64,000 nt of DNA from JAJEFO01 sp965208685 (GTDB lineage Bacteria > Pseudomonadota > Alphaproteobacteria > Rhodobacterales > Rhodobacteraceae). The position numbers and the translations under genes are program-made. Shown here in pieces: positions 1 through 8,469 of the stretch (the stretch's first letter is position 1; every line of letters starts with the position of its first letter). The stretch lies in the NCBI GenBank assembly GCA_965208685.1, contig CBDBPL010000007.1:558001-622000 (forward strand), given 5' to 3'. Below the pieces are notes generated by a model, which saw only the letters and a list, made by a program, of their open reading frames with translations, searched no databases and was not told where the DNA came from.

Positions 1-226
1 TCGTCTTGGCTGGCTGATGCGCTGTTATCCCGACGAAACAGGAGTCCTCCTGGTCACGGAAAGTGCAGAAATGCAGACAAATCTTGGTTGACGCTCCTGG
101 AATCTCTGAATAAGTCCCCGAAGAATCAAGACCGGTCAATCCGGCAGGGAGTGAAGTTGAAAGGGACCCGATGGGTCCTTTTCTCCTTCCCGCAGGCCGA
201 ACCAATTCCAGGACTCGAGATTGACC

Positions 227-774
227 TCAGCGCGAACCGGGCTCGGATGCGACTGCGAGCGAACCATCATAAGCCACGAGTTCAACGGTGTTGCCTTCGG
301 GATCCTCGGTGAACACTCCGCGCCAGCCGACCCAGCCAAATGTCTCGACCCGATACGGCAGACCCTGCGCCTCATACCAACTCATCACGGCTTCCTGTTC
401 CCCGTAGGGCAGGCTTAGCGCAAGATGATGGAGCGAGGAGGATGCTCCAGTCGCCGGCGCTTCCATTCCGGTCGGGTGCCGCCCGGGCTTAGCGCAAGAT
501 GATGGAGCGAGGAGGATGCTCCAGTCGCCGGCGCTTCCATTCCGGTCGGGTGCCGCCCGGGACGCGAAACATGCTGCTTGTCGAAAAGCGCCAGAACCTG
601 CGTGTGCCCGGCAAAGCCCTCGGCGACGCGAAAGAACACGATGCCCTCGGCGACATTGCCTTCCATCCGCTCCAGTCCGAGCACATCGCTGTAGAAGGAC
701 GTCATTCGCTCGAGATCATCGCAGCGAATGGCGATCTCTCCAAGGCCACGGACGCGGAAGCCACGCTCGGTCAT
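227..774 (-). pseudogene. VOC (glyoxalase/bleomycin-resistance fold) protein, broken by a tandem duplication
   Basis: The start at 774 has a good ribosome site (GGAGG five bases ahead). The first part reads as a VOC domain (GEIAIRCDDLERMTSFYSDVLGLERMEG region, then HTQVLALFDK). The second half (GVFTEDPEGNTVELVAYDG, with the usual metal-site glutamate) is in another frame. A 74-bp direct duplication at 412-561 separates the two. Taking out one copy leaves 474 bases, exactly 158 codons, so the parent was a 157-residue single-domain VOC protein. As read, translation runs into the second copy and shifts frame. VOC proteins are metal-dependent lyases, dioxygenases or resistance proteins; the substrate cannot be told. 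The break could be real or an assembly artefact. Confidence 0.85.
412..561. repeat. 74-bp perfect tandem duplication
   Basis: Bases 412-487 and 486-561 are identical with a period of 74, including the two shared G residues at the junction. Because 74 is not a multiple of three it shifts the frame of the VOC gene it lies in. The GG at the join is the kind of microhomology left by replication slippage. Confidence 0.95.
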
Positions 775-989
775 GTTTGCCTCCGTCAGAAATTCAGCAT
801 CGCTGTACGCTTCCGGCACCGGACAGACAAGACAACCTGACCGCTGGATCAAGCCGTGTCGATCACAGACTTGACGGCGTCGCGTCGCCAATTCCGGCTG
901 ATGGGGATGAACACGGAGACGTGATGCAAGCAACATGAAGCGAACAATGTGCGCATGCGATCGATCAGCCGTCGCCAGCATCAAATTGC

Positions 990-1137
990 TCTTGTCCCTC
1001 GCGCCCGGCGCCTGCACCAGCTGCGCGGTTTGGCGGCAAGGCTCGCCGAGGTGGCTTTCGTAGCGTGCGGTAGCGGTCGGATTGGCGTTCCCGAGCAGCA
1101 CCTGCGCCGCGGTGTTGTCCGCGCCGTTCGCTTCCAT
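990..1137 (-). pseudogene. C-terminal remnant of a tyrosine recombinase/integrase
   Basis: About 49 codons read NGADNTAAQVLLGNANPTAT then ARYESHL. This matches the end of phage-type integrases, where the pattern LLGHANPxTTxRYxHL holds the last active-site histidine (here replaced by asparagine) and the nucleophilic tyrosine. The rest of the catalytic domain is absent upstream; the frame runs on into unrelated sequence downstream. I read it as a relic of an integrated element, supporting a history of insertion at this end of the window. Family match is from memory of the motif. Confidence 0.55.
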
Positions 1138-1217
1138 GATGTTGTCGCTTGTTATTTCGTATCAACTACAGTTACAGGACACTGATGCATGGCAACCCGG
1201 TAGCAGGTGAGCGCGGA

Positions 1218-1814
1218 ATGAACCTTATGATCAGAAAACTTGCGTTGGCGCTGGCCTTCACGGTGCTTCCCGTCGAGGCAATTGCCCAGTCCTCGACGGC
1301 CAGTGAGGGCGCCCCGAATGCCGAATTGTCTCTCGGGATGCCGAAGGAAGAGGCCGATGTCTACGTCAAGGACAAGTTCGGCGATTGGCAGCTTATCTGC
1401 ATCAGGGTCGCGGACAGGCAGGATCCCTGCGAACTCTACCAGCTCCTTCGCGACCAAGACGGGAATTCGGTGGCGGAGATCACCTTGTTTGTCGTCCCCG
1501 ACGACCCTCAGGTCGTGGCTGGAGCGACGATCGTGACGCCGCTCGAGACCTTGCTCACGGCAAATCTCCGTCTTGCGGTGGATGGTGGTGAGGCCCGCAT
1601 CTATCGGTTTCTTTTCTGCCGCTCGATAGGATGTTTCGCGCAGCTTGGGCTGACCGATGACGAGATTGACCGGTTCCGGCGAGGGGCGGCTGCGACAGTG
1701 ACGATCGTTCCTGCGGCGGTGCCTGACAGGAAGGTTGATCTTGACATGTCGCTGAGCGGGTTCACTGCCGGCTGGAACGCACTGGTCGAAAACGACAAGG
1801 CGGCAGCCGAGTGA
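1218..1814 (+). CDS. invasion-associated locus B (IalB) family secreted protein
   Basis: A 198-residue protein with a clear Sec signal peptide (residues 1-24, ending AIAQ), so it acts in the periplasm or outer envelope. The mature part has the features of the IalB family: a DWQLIC segment followed by a second cysteine (DPCELYQ), a middle strand-rich domain, and a late cysteine pair (FCRSIGC) that probably forms a disulfide. IalB proteins are common in Rhodobacterales and Rhizobiales and their molecular role is poorly known; the name comes from Bartonella. The in-frame ATG at 1227 is an alternative start. It converges on the ImuA-like gene, 6 bp away. Confidence 0.75.
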   Translation: MNLMIRKLALALAFTVLPVEAIAQSSTASEGAPNAELSLGMPKEEADVYVKDKFGDWQLICIRVADRQDPCELYQLLRDQDGNSVAEITLFVVPDDPQVVAGATIVTPLETLLTANLRLAVDGGEARIYRFLFCRSIGCFAQLGLTDDEIDRFRRGAAATVTIVPAAVPDRKVDLDMSLSGFTAGWNALVENDKAAAE

Positions 1815-1820
1815 TCTGCC

Positions 1821-2438
1821 TCAGGCCCTGGCAAGATCAATTCTCGGCCCGGCCTTTCCGCCACTGAGGTGCCAACGCTTCACCGGTTCCGTCCTTGCAC
1901 GGAGTCGGTCAAGCTGCCAGGTTTCCTGCTTTCCTGTTCCATGAGCGGGCGTCATGCTCCACCGGGTCTCGACGCCGGGCGCCCCCCCGGTTCCCGGAGT
2001 CAGGATCAGTCCAAGGGGCGTGCAGCTTCCCTCTGCGGCTCCGGTCTCGGTCGCCAGTTGCAGCCGCCTGACGGGAATGAGACCGGGTGGCTCCGGCAGG
2101 TCGGCCACGACCAGGGGTACAATTCCCGCACGCAGCGTTTCCTCCATTGTCCAGAGCAGGTCTTCGGACCGCTTCGGCCGGATGAAGATGAATCGCGAGG
2201 GGTTGGCGAGATGCAGCATTCCGTCGGGGTTCAGATTCACGGGCATCCACGCAGGATGAATCCAGAAGACCGGTCCCTGCATCGCGCCTGCAGCCATCAG
2301 TGCCAGTCGACGCCTGGCAATCCCGCAGAACTCGTGCACGCGGCCACGGTTCAGGGACAGGCCGCGAAGGAATGTCACTTCGGACGCGGCGTGGCGTCGG
2401 TGGCTGTTCCGGACCAGAAGGTGGGCAGCATCAGGCAT
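1821..2438 (-). CDS. imuA: ImuA-like protein (RecA-fold damage-tolerance protein)
   Basis: 205 residues. The middle (GRVHEFCGIARRRLALMAAG, then PVFWIHPAWMPVNLNPDGML, IFIRPKRSEDLLWTMEETLR, VPLVVADLPEP, LTPVRRL-like) matches the short ImuA-like proteins of Rhodobacterales, which keep a RecA-like core without a Walker A loop. ImuA works with ImuB and DnaE2 in SOS-induced mutagenic translesion synthesis. A LexA box lies 18 bp upstream, which supports the call. No imuB or dnaE2 follows; the next gene is the convergent IalB-like gene. No obvious ribosome site precedes the ATG at 2438, so the start is uncertain. Confidence 0.65.
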   Translation of the reverse strand: MPDAAHLLVRNSHRRHAASEVTFLRGLSLNRGRVHEFCGIARRRLALMAAGAMQGPVFWIHPAWMPVNLNPDGMLHLANPSRFIFIRPKRSEDLLWTMEETLRAGIVPLVVADLPEPPGLIPVRRLQLATETGAAEGSCTPLGLILTPGTGGAPGVETRWSMTPAHGTGKQETWQLDRLRARTEPVKRWHLSGGKAGPRIDLARA

Positions 2439-2455
2439 GAGGAGAACAATAGATC

Positions 2456-2470
2456 GTTCCCTTTATGTTC
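2456..2470 (-). promoter_or_regulatory. LexA (SOS) box, GTTC-N7-GTTC
   Basis: GTTC at 2456-2459 and GTTC at 2467-2470 are separated by exactly seven bases, the form bound by LexA in alphaproteobacteria. On the minus strand it reads GAAC-N7-GAAC, 18 bp before the ImuA-like start codon. Confidence 0.75.
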
Positions 2471-3142
2471 TCAACCCTGGAATCGACAAGGAACCGGTTC
2501 GGAAACACTGCCGAAGATGTCTCACTTGCCAGGCAAACGTTTCCCGCATCCAGTCGCCCGCGACACCAAGTACCGATGCGCATTCAGCCATGACCCGGGC
2601 GCTTGGACGGCGCACTTTCTCGTTTCCGACTGGCGCAACCGGACGCATTTGCCCGCAAAGGCAGGCTGGCAATGGCACATCCCGGCATTGTTGGCGCTGG
2701 TCGCGGCAGTGCCTGCGTCGCCGATGCCGTCCTGGGCCCATCTTGCTGCCTGCCACGTTTCGATGTCACCTGCTTCGCATCCGCACCCACCTCGAGCATC
2801 GTCTGCACGACCTGCCGTGCGAGCCCAGCGTTCTCGTGGAAAATCTTGACTTCCCGGAGCTTCTCCTCCTCCGCAACAACCCGCAGGTGTTTCAGTACGC
2901 ACGTCCGACAGTGCCTTGGCACGAGATTCCGAAGCTCTGTTGCGCGGACCGGGAGCGGTTTCTGGGAGCAAACGAAAGGTACCTATTCCGCTCCCACGGA
3001 GAGTTCTTCTGCCAATATTTCCTTGCCTGCAAGAATTCGGCGGCTCGTCCCGTGTTGCATGGGCGCTCGCACGACGACCCCGAAACGACGGGTGGCTGAG
3101 CGGTCTTGTCTTTTGGTGCCACGACAGGCAGAGCGCCGGAGC
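2471..3142. other. gene-free stretch of about 670 bp
   Basis: Several open frames cross this region on both strands, but none has a recognisable domain, a good ribosome site or consistent composition. A minus-strand stretch near 2770-2922 (CRTCVLKHLRVVAEEEKLRE) looks more protein-like than the rest and could be a remnant; I cannot assign it. Confidence 0.4.
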
Positions 3143-4030
3143 ATGGAGCCTTGGGTCCTCTTTTCGGTGCTCGCGGCGGCGGCGCAGACCATGCGCTTTG
3201 CGGTCCAGAAGGTCCTTGTCGGCGCGGCGCTCAGCCCCGCAGCAGCGACCTGGGCGAGGTTTCTCTGGTCATGGCCCCTCGCGGTTGCGCTGGCATTTGC
3301 GTATGGCCGTGCAACCGGAGCCGACTTTCCGGAGTTCACGCCCACGTTCTTGACATACGCGATTCTGGGAGGGGCCTTCCAGATCCTGGCCACGGTCTGC
3401 ACCGTCAGCCTTTTCTCGATGCGGGCTTTCGCGGTCGGCATCACGTTCAAGAAAACCGAGGTCATGCTGACCGCTCTCGCTGGCTTCGTCATCCTGGGCG
3501 ACATGATTTCGGGTCCGGGGGCTGCCGCCATCGCTTTCGGATTTGTCGGTGTGCTGCTCCTGTCCGATCCGCCCGAAGGCGGCAGCATCTTCAACAAGGC
3601 GGCGGGCATCGGGATCCTGTCAGGCATTCTGTTCGCGCTCTCGGCCGTGACCTATCGGGGCGCAACGCTTGCGCTTTCGTCCGGAGACCCGGTTCTGACC
3701 GGTGGCGTGACTTTGGCCGTCGTCGTGCTCTGGCAGACACTCGCGCTGGGAGTCTGGCTTTGGCTGAAGGAACCGGGCCAGATCGTCGCCACACTTGCCG
3801 CCTGGCGTCAAACGTCGATCGTCAGTGTCTTCTCCCTGGTTGGCAGCTGGAGCTGGTTCGCCGCCTTTTCCCTGATGAACGCAGCCTATGTCTTTGCGGT
3901 GGGGCAGATCGAACTGATCCTTTCGATCCTGATTGGTGCGCTCTGGTTCCGTGAAACGCTCAGGCCGCGCGAATTGCTCGGCATCGGCGTTCTGGCAACC
4001 TCGATCCTCGCAGTCGCATTCCTTGCCTAA
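3143..4030 (+). CDS. EamA/DMT-superfamily inner-membrane transporter
   Basis: 295 residues, almost entirely hydrophobic, with about ten predicted membrane spans arranged as two five-span EamA halves, the usual length of drug/metabolite transporters. The second half ends with the typical GALWFRETLRPRELLGIGVLATS helix pair, and the first half has the matching TFKKTEVMLTALAGFVILGD. Members export amino acids, metabolites or drugs; the substrate cannot be read from sequence. The frame is open far upstream, but hydrophobic sequence only begins at the ATG at 3143. Its last 4 bp overlap the convergent Nudix gene. Confidence 0.8.
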   Translation: MEPWVLFSVLAAAAQTMRFAVQKVLVGAALSPAAATWARFLWSWPLAVALAFAYGRATGADFPEFTPTFLTYAILGGAFQILATVCTVSLFSMRAFAVGITFKKTEVMLTALAGFVILGDMISGPGAAAIAFGFVGVLLLSDPPEGGSIFNKAAGIGILSGILFALSAVTYRGATLALSSGDPVLTGGVTLAVVVLWQTLALGVWLWLKEPGQIVATLAAWRQTSIVSVFSLVGSWSWFAAFSLMNAAYVFAVGQIELILSILIGALWFRETLRPRELLGIGVLATSILAVAFLA

Positions 4031-4686
4031 AGCCAGATCACCCGGCTTCCCGCCTCGTCGTTGCACAGGTAAGGCACTTGGTCTGGAGCGTCAGTTCGTG
4101 GAAGGTGGCGCTGAAGTTCCGTCAGGACGAGCTGCGTGACTAAGGGCAGGTCGAGTTCGCGAGCCCGGTCGACCGCCACCCACTGAATGTGACTGAGTTC
4201 TGATTCGGCCCGAGAGAAGTCATCAGCGTCGAACCGAAGCGCGGCTGCATCGGCCAGGAAGAACCGTGCATCGTATCGGCGCGGATGTCCGGGCGGGGTA
4301 AGGGCGCGAAAGAAGAAGCTTAGGGGGCTGGCATCAGGCAGAATGCCTTGCTCGGCAAAGTCGCGCCACGGCACGGGCGGGTTCGGCCAGTTTCCCGCGC
4401 GTCCCAGGCACAGGCCGGTTTCCTCCCAGAGTTCGCGAATCGCGGCTGCGGCAAACCGGTCGGGATCCGTCGCTGTTGATTCGGCCAGCAACCTCTTCCT
4501 GCAGGCCGGGTCAAGTCTGGGGCACGGCACCGTTTCGTCGGCCTCGTCGACGGCGCCTCCTGGAAAGACGAACTTCTCGGGCATGAAGGCTGCAGCCTTG
4601 CCCCGTTGTCCCATCAGGATTCGGGGGGCGTCTTGGGGATCCCTGACAAGGATGACGGTTGCTGCGTCTTGGACTGGAACGGACAT
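4027..4686 (-). CDS. Nudix hydrolase
   Basis: 219 residues. The Nudix box is visible though stretched: FPGGAVDEAD at 41-50, then AAIRELWEETGL at 81-92, giving the REXXEE metal-binding core (R84, E85, E88, E89). The roughly 30-residue insert between glycines and REXXEE is typical of the NUDT19/RNR-type subgroup, which includes CoA and nucleotide-sugar pyrophosphatases. The start at 4686 places the protein directly before VILV of the first strand; it lies 10 bp after the end of metG on the same strand, so both may share a transcript. Substrate unknown. Confidence 0.8.
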   Translation of the reverse strand: MSVPVQDAATVILVRDPQDAPRILMGQRGKAAAFMPEKFVFPGGAVDEADETVPCPRLDPACRKRLLAESTATDPDRFAAAAIRELWEETGLCLGRAGNWPNPPVPWRDFAEQGILPDASPLSFFFRALTPPGHPRRYDARFFLADAAALRFDADDFSRAESELSHIQWVAVDRARELDLPLVTQLVLTELQRHLPRTDAPDQVPYLCNDEAGSRVIWL

Positions 4687-4696
4687 TTCGGACAGT

Positions 4697-6415
4697 TCAG
4701 TCCCGCGTTCCGGCAAATTGCACCCGCCACCTTTCCCGCTCGTCATCCGTGATTTTCCGGAAGAGCATGTCCGGAACGTCAATGGCGTGTCCCGGCTGCA
4801 GCACCGACAGCGCGTCGCCAATGTCCGATGGCCATGCCGTGTCGGATGTGTTCATCGCGTCAAGCATCCGCGCCGACGCGTCCGGAATGAACGGGGCGGA
4901 GATCACCGCATAGAAACGGATCAGGTTGATCGCGAGGCGAACGGAAACCGCCGCACGATCCGGATCTTCGCCGAATGCGGTCCATGGGGCGGCAGCCTGC
5001 AGATACTCGTTGCCGGCCGCCCAGACGGCGCGCAGTTCAGCGGCGGACTTCCGGATCTCGATCGCTCCCATATGGGTCTCGTATGCCTTGAGGCCGCTTT
5101 CGAGACGCGCGATCAGGGCCTCTTCGTCTGACCCGAGGGTTCCCCCTGATGGCACGGTGCCGCCAAAGCGCGACTTGGAGAACTTCGTCACCCGGCTCAC
5201 GAAGTTGCCAAGAACGTCGGCCAGATCCTTGTTCACGCTCGCCTGGAAGTTGTCCCAAGTGAATTCGCTGTCCGAGTTTTCGGGCGCATGGCTCAGCAGC
5301 CACCAGCGCCAGTAGTCGGCCGGAAGGATGTCAAGCGCCTGATCCATGAAGACCCCGCGGCCGAGGGAGGTCGAGAACTGTCCGCCATCGTAGTTCAGGT
5401 AGTTGAACGACTTGATGTAGTCCACGAGCTTCCAGGGCTCGCCCGATCCAATGATCGTCGCGGGGAAGCTGAGCGTGTGGAAGGGCACGTTGTCCTTGCC
5501 CATGAACTGGACATAGCGGACGTCTTCCGCGCCCTTGTCGGTTCGCCACCATCGCTCCCACTCCGCGTCCTTTGCCCCGCGCCCGTCCGTCCACTCCTTG
5601 GCGCAGGCAATGTACTCGATCGGCGCATCGAACCAGACATAGAAGACCTTGCCTTCCATGCCGGGCCAGGGTTCGTCCCCACGCATGACTGGAACACCCC
5701 AGTCGAGATCACGAGTGATGCCCCGATCCTGCAGGCCATCGCCGTCATCCAGCCACTTCCGGGCGATCGAGGTGGTCAGGATCGGCCAGTCGGTCTTGCT
5801 GTCGATCCAGTCAGAAAGCTGTTGTCGCAGATTGCGCTGCTTGAGGTAGAGGTGCTTGGTCTCCCGCATCTCGAGGTCGGTCGAACCGGAAATCGCGGAA
5901 CGAGGCTCGATCAGGTCGATCGGGTCAAGCTGCTTGGTGCAGTTTTCGCACTGGTCTCCGCGCGCGCGTTCATATCCGCATTCGGGGCAGGTGCCTTCGA
6001 CATACCGGTCGGGCAGGAAGCGATCGTCCGTTTTGGAATAGAGTTGATCTTCGGTGACTTCCTCGATCAGCCCCGCCTCCTCGAGCTTTCCCGCTAGGTG
6101 TTGCGTCAGCCTGTGGTTTTGCGTGCTCGACGACCTGCCGTACTTGTCGAACGAGAGGGCAAATCCGTCCGCAAGGTCCTTCTGGACGGCCCACATTTCC
6201 GCACAATACTCGGCAACGGGCTTGCCCGCCCTGTCCGCCGCGAGCTCCGCGGGAGTGCCATGCTCGTCGGTGGCACAGAGGAAGAGGACTTCGTGCCCCC
6301 GGGCGCGCATGTAGCGGGCATACAGGTCTGCGGGAAGCTGGGATCCCACGAGATTGCCAAGATGCTTGATCCCGTTGATGTAGGGAATGGCGCTGGTGAT
6401 GAGGATGCGGCCCAT
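4697..6415 (-). CDS. metG: methionyl-tRNA synthetase
   Basis: 572 residues. Charges tRNA-Met with methionine in the cytosol. The class I signature is PYINGIKHLGN at 11-21, with HLGN (18-21) as the HIGH motif. The second signature is FSTSLGRG rather than the plain KMSKS, a variant seen in the larger zinc-knuckle type of MetRS. One CX2C-X9-CX2C zinc knuckle (CPECGYERARGDQCENC) sits in the connecting domain. The C-terminal anticodon-binding helices end at FAGTRD; no C-terminal EMAP/dimerisation domain is present. It starts right at the edge of a 530-bp stretch with no intact gene. Confidence 0.95.
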   Translation of the reverse strand: MGRILITSAIPYINGIKHLGNLVGSQLPADLYARYMRARGHEVLFLCATDEHGTPAELAADRAGKPVAEYCAEMWAVQKDLADGFALSFDKYGRSSSTQNHRLTQHLAGKLEEAGLIEEVTEDQLYSKTDDRFLPDRYVEGTCPECGYERARGDQCENCTKQLDPIDLIEPRSAISGSTDLEMRETKHLYLKQRNLRQQLSDWIDSKTDWPILTTSIARKWLDDGDGLQDRGITRDLDWGVPVMRGDEPWPGMEGKVFYVWFDAPIEYIACAKEWTDGRGAKDAEWERWWRTDKGAEDVRYVQFMGKDNVPFHTLSFPATIIGSGEPWKLVDYIKSFNYLNYDGGQFSTSLGRGVFMDQALDILPADYWRWWLLSHAPENSDSEFTWDNFQASVNKDLADVLGNFVSRVTKFSKSRFGGTVPSGGTLGSDEEALIARLESGLKAYETHMGAIEIRKSAAELRAVWAAGNEYLQAAAPWTAFGEDPDRAAVSVRLAINLIRFYAVISAPFIPDASARMLDAMNTSDTAWPSDIGDALSVLQPGHAIDVPDMLFRKITDDERERWRVQFAGTRD

Positions 6416-6640
6416 CGGATGGCTCCTTCGGTTCGAAGCGCTCTTTAGCCCAGCCCCAAGCGGGCGTCACCCCATGATCCATGATCCTGGCGCCGGACAA
6501 GATTGAGACGCTACGGCCAAGGGCCTCGCGACCAAATGCGTGCTGCCGCCATGCGTTTCGGGACGGTGTGCTAGGTCGGGTCAAGGCGATGGCATGAACA
6601 GAACATCGCCGATCATCCGCCGACTGTCCGAAGCGCCGGA

Positions 6641-6862
6641 TCAGAGCAGCCGGAACGAGCGCTTTCGACGCTGCTTTCCTGCCAGGCTGTCCATCCAGAG
6701 GTGGATGCGCGTGAAGTCCTCGTCCTCCATGCCTGAATCCGTCGCTGCCTGGATTCCGGCCAAGGTCTGGTGGCCGGTCCGCACAGGGTTGCCAAGTTCT
6801 CCCGACGAGACCACGGCCATGCCGACATCCTCGTGCAGGTTGCGGATCCGTGAACGGCCGTT
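6641..6862 (-). pseudogene. possible C-terminal gene fragment of unknown family
   Basis: An open frame of 74 codons ends at 6641 and reads NLHEDVGMAVVSSGELGNPV, then HQTLAGIQAATDSGMEDEDF and a basic end. It has normal protein composition but no start codon and a stop immediately upstream, where the neighbouring frame (VEDLKRPF) looks like its continuation. I take it as the tail of a frameshifted or truncated gene and cannot name it. The rest of 6416-6945 holds nothing else I can support. Confidence 0.35.
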
Positions 6863-6945
6863 TCAGGTCTTCGACAGGGCGTGATCAGGACAGCGGCGGC
6901 CCGAGATGAAGCTGCGAGCGTTGCCCGTGTACACGTGCTTGCAGT

Positions 6946-7584
6946 TCAGGGCAGAGGGACATCGCTCACGTACTTCGGTATCTGGTAGCCGCGCTGCACT
7001 GCCGGCCGCTCGGCAATGCGGACGTACCAGTCACGAACGTTGGGAAATTCCTGCAGATCGATTCCCTGCCAGTCATAGCGGGAGACCCACGGCCAGGTGG
7101 CCATGTCGGTGATCGAATACTCGCCGCGACCTGCGCCAGCCATGTAGTCGCGCCCTTCCAGCCGCTTGTCGAGAACGCCGTATAGGCGGCTGGCTTCCTT
7201 CGAGTAGCGCTCTTCCGCATAGGCGGACTTGCCGGCATTGAACTTCACGAAGTGGTGGACCTGGCCGAACATTGGGCCGACACCGCCCATCTGCCACATC
7301 AGCCATTCGATCGCAGGCCAGCGCTCATCGCCCTTTGGCAGGAACCGGCCGAACTTTTCGGCGAGGTAGAGCATGATCGCTCCCGACTCCATCATCTGGA
7401 CGCCGGTGTCGTGATCGACGATGGCCGGTATGCGGTTGTTGGGGGCGACTCTCAGGAATTCGGGCGCGAATTGCTCGCCCTTCGAGATGTCGATGGCATG
7501 CACTGCGTAGTCGATGCCAAGCTCTTCGAGCATGATCGAGACCTTGCGGCCGTTCGGAGTGGTCCAGGTGTAGAGGTCAATCAC
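6946..7584 (-). CDS. glutathione S-transferase, YghU/YfcG (Nu-class) type
   Basis: 212 residues with the thioredoxin-fold N-terminal domain (LYTWTTPNGRKVSIMLEELG, with TPNG at the active site in place of a catalytic tyrosine or cysteine) and the all-helical C-terminal domain ending in AERPAVQRG. The motif PNNRIPAIVDHD and the QMMESGAIMLYLAEK stretch form the glutathione site. Nu-class enzymes act as disulfide-bond oxidoreductases or peroxidases. Its first 8 bp overlap the end of the broken GntR gene upstream, so the two were probably one operon. Confidence 0.9.
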   Translation of the reverse strand: MIDLYTWTTPNGRKVSIMLEELGIDYAVHAIDISKGEQFAPEFLRVAPNNRIPAIVDHDTGVQMMESGAIMLYLAEKFGRFLPKGDERWPAIEWLMWQMGGVGPMFGQVHHFVKFNAGKSAYAEERYSKEASRLYGVLDKRLEGRDYMAGAGRGEYSITDMATWPWVSRYDWQGIDLQEFPNVRDWYVRIAERPAVQRGYQIPKYVSDVPLP

Positions 7585-8274
7585 GAGTCAGTCGTCCTTC
7601 AGAAGCGTCATGTGTGCGGTGTTTCAGGTGTTCGCGCATCGCCGCATGGACAGCCCAGCGATCACGTCTCTCGAGCGCCGCGATGATCTCGTCATGCTCG
7701 GCGAAGGAATGGCGGTCGGGCGACGGCCTGTCCTGCGGGATTTCCAGGCTGGACAGCACGACCAAATCCCGGACCGCATTCATGATCCGGTGCAACTCGG
7801 CCAGAAGCGGACTGCCCGAGGTCACGGCGATCAACTCATCCAGTCGCAAGTCAAGCTGCTCGCGCTCCGCCCAGTTGGCGGCTGTCCGCATGCCGTTCGC
7901 AATCCGGCGGGCCTCGGTCAAGTGACGCGGGGCGGCGTGGATCGAAGCGTGTCCGGCAAGTTCGGGCTCAAGCCACAGGCGCGCCATCATTGCGGCACGG
8001 GGGCTGGTGATCTCGGCGAGGCGCACGACAATCGGTTCGTTGTCCCTGTCGGCGGCCGACGGCATACGCAGGACCGCGCAACGCCCGCGTGTCGTTCGAC
8101 GATGCCCTCGGCTTCCAGGGCCGTCAGAGCCTTGCGCAACTTGCCGCGCGAGATTTTCAGCCGCCCGGACAGGTCCCGTTCCGGCGGCAACCGGTCACCG
8201 GGCCCCGGGCCGGAACTTGCAAGCCGGCCTTCCAGTGCGCAGCGGGAGGCTGTCATCCTGCCGAGTTGTTGCAT
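7577..8274 (-). pseudogene. GntR/FCD-family transcriptional regulator with a one-base frameshift
   Basis: The N-terminal winged helix is clear (GPGDRLPPERDLSGRLKISR then ALTALEAEGIVERH), in one frame. The FCD ligand domain (MARLWLEPELAGHASIHAAP to FAEHDEIIAALERRD) follows in another. The switch falls near 8085-8095: the second frame read backward gives GRCAVLRMPSA, the normal GRGTFVRxPS join, directly after VERH. Adding one base makes 699 bases, 233 codons, the normal size. So a single-base deletion or a sequencing error breaks it. GntR/FCD proteins usually sense an organic acid and control neighbouring genes, here perhaps the GST. Confidence 0.8.
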
Positions 8275-8469
8275 TGCCTAAACAATCTGCATCAAGTCTG
8301 CGTCGACCGAGACAGCACTCCGTTCGCGAAGTCAACAAGAATATGCTCGCCTTGTGAAGCCATCAAGCCAGGCAGACTTCAACACGGGCAAAATGGTTCG
8401 CACTTGCCGAGGTTGGTTGACCAATACAGGCGGCGATCCGACTCGGCGGAATTGGGAGGCTGGCATGGA

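Noticed and set aside
2603..3142. N-terminal extension of the EamA transporter by 180 codons
   Set aside because: The extension is not hydrophobic and resembles no domain; the two-by-five helix layout is complete from the ATG at 3143.
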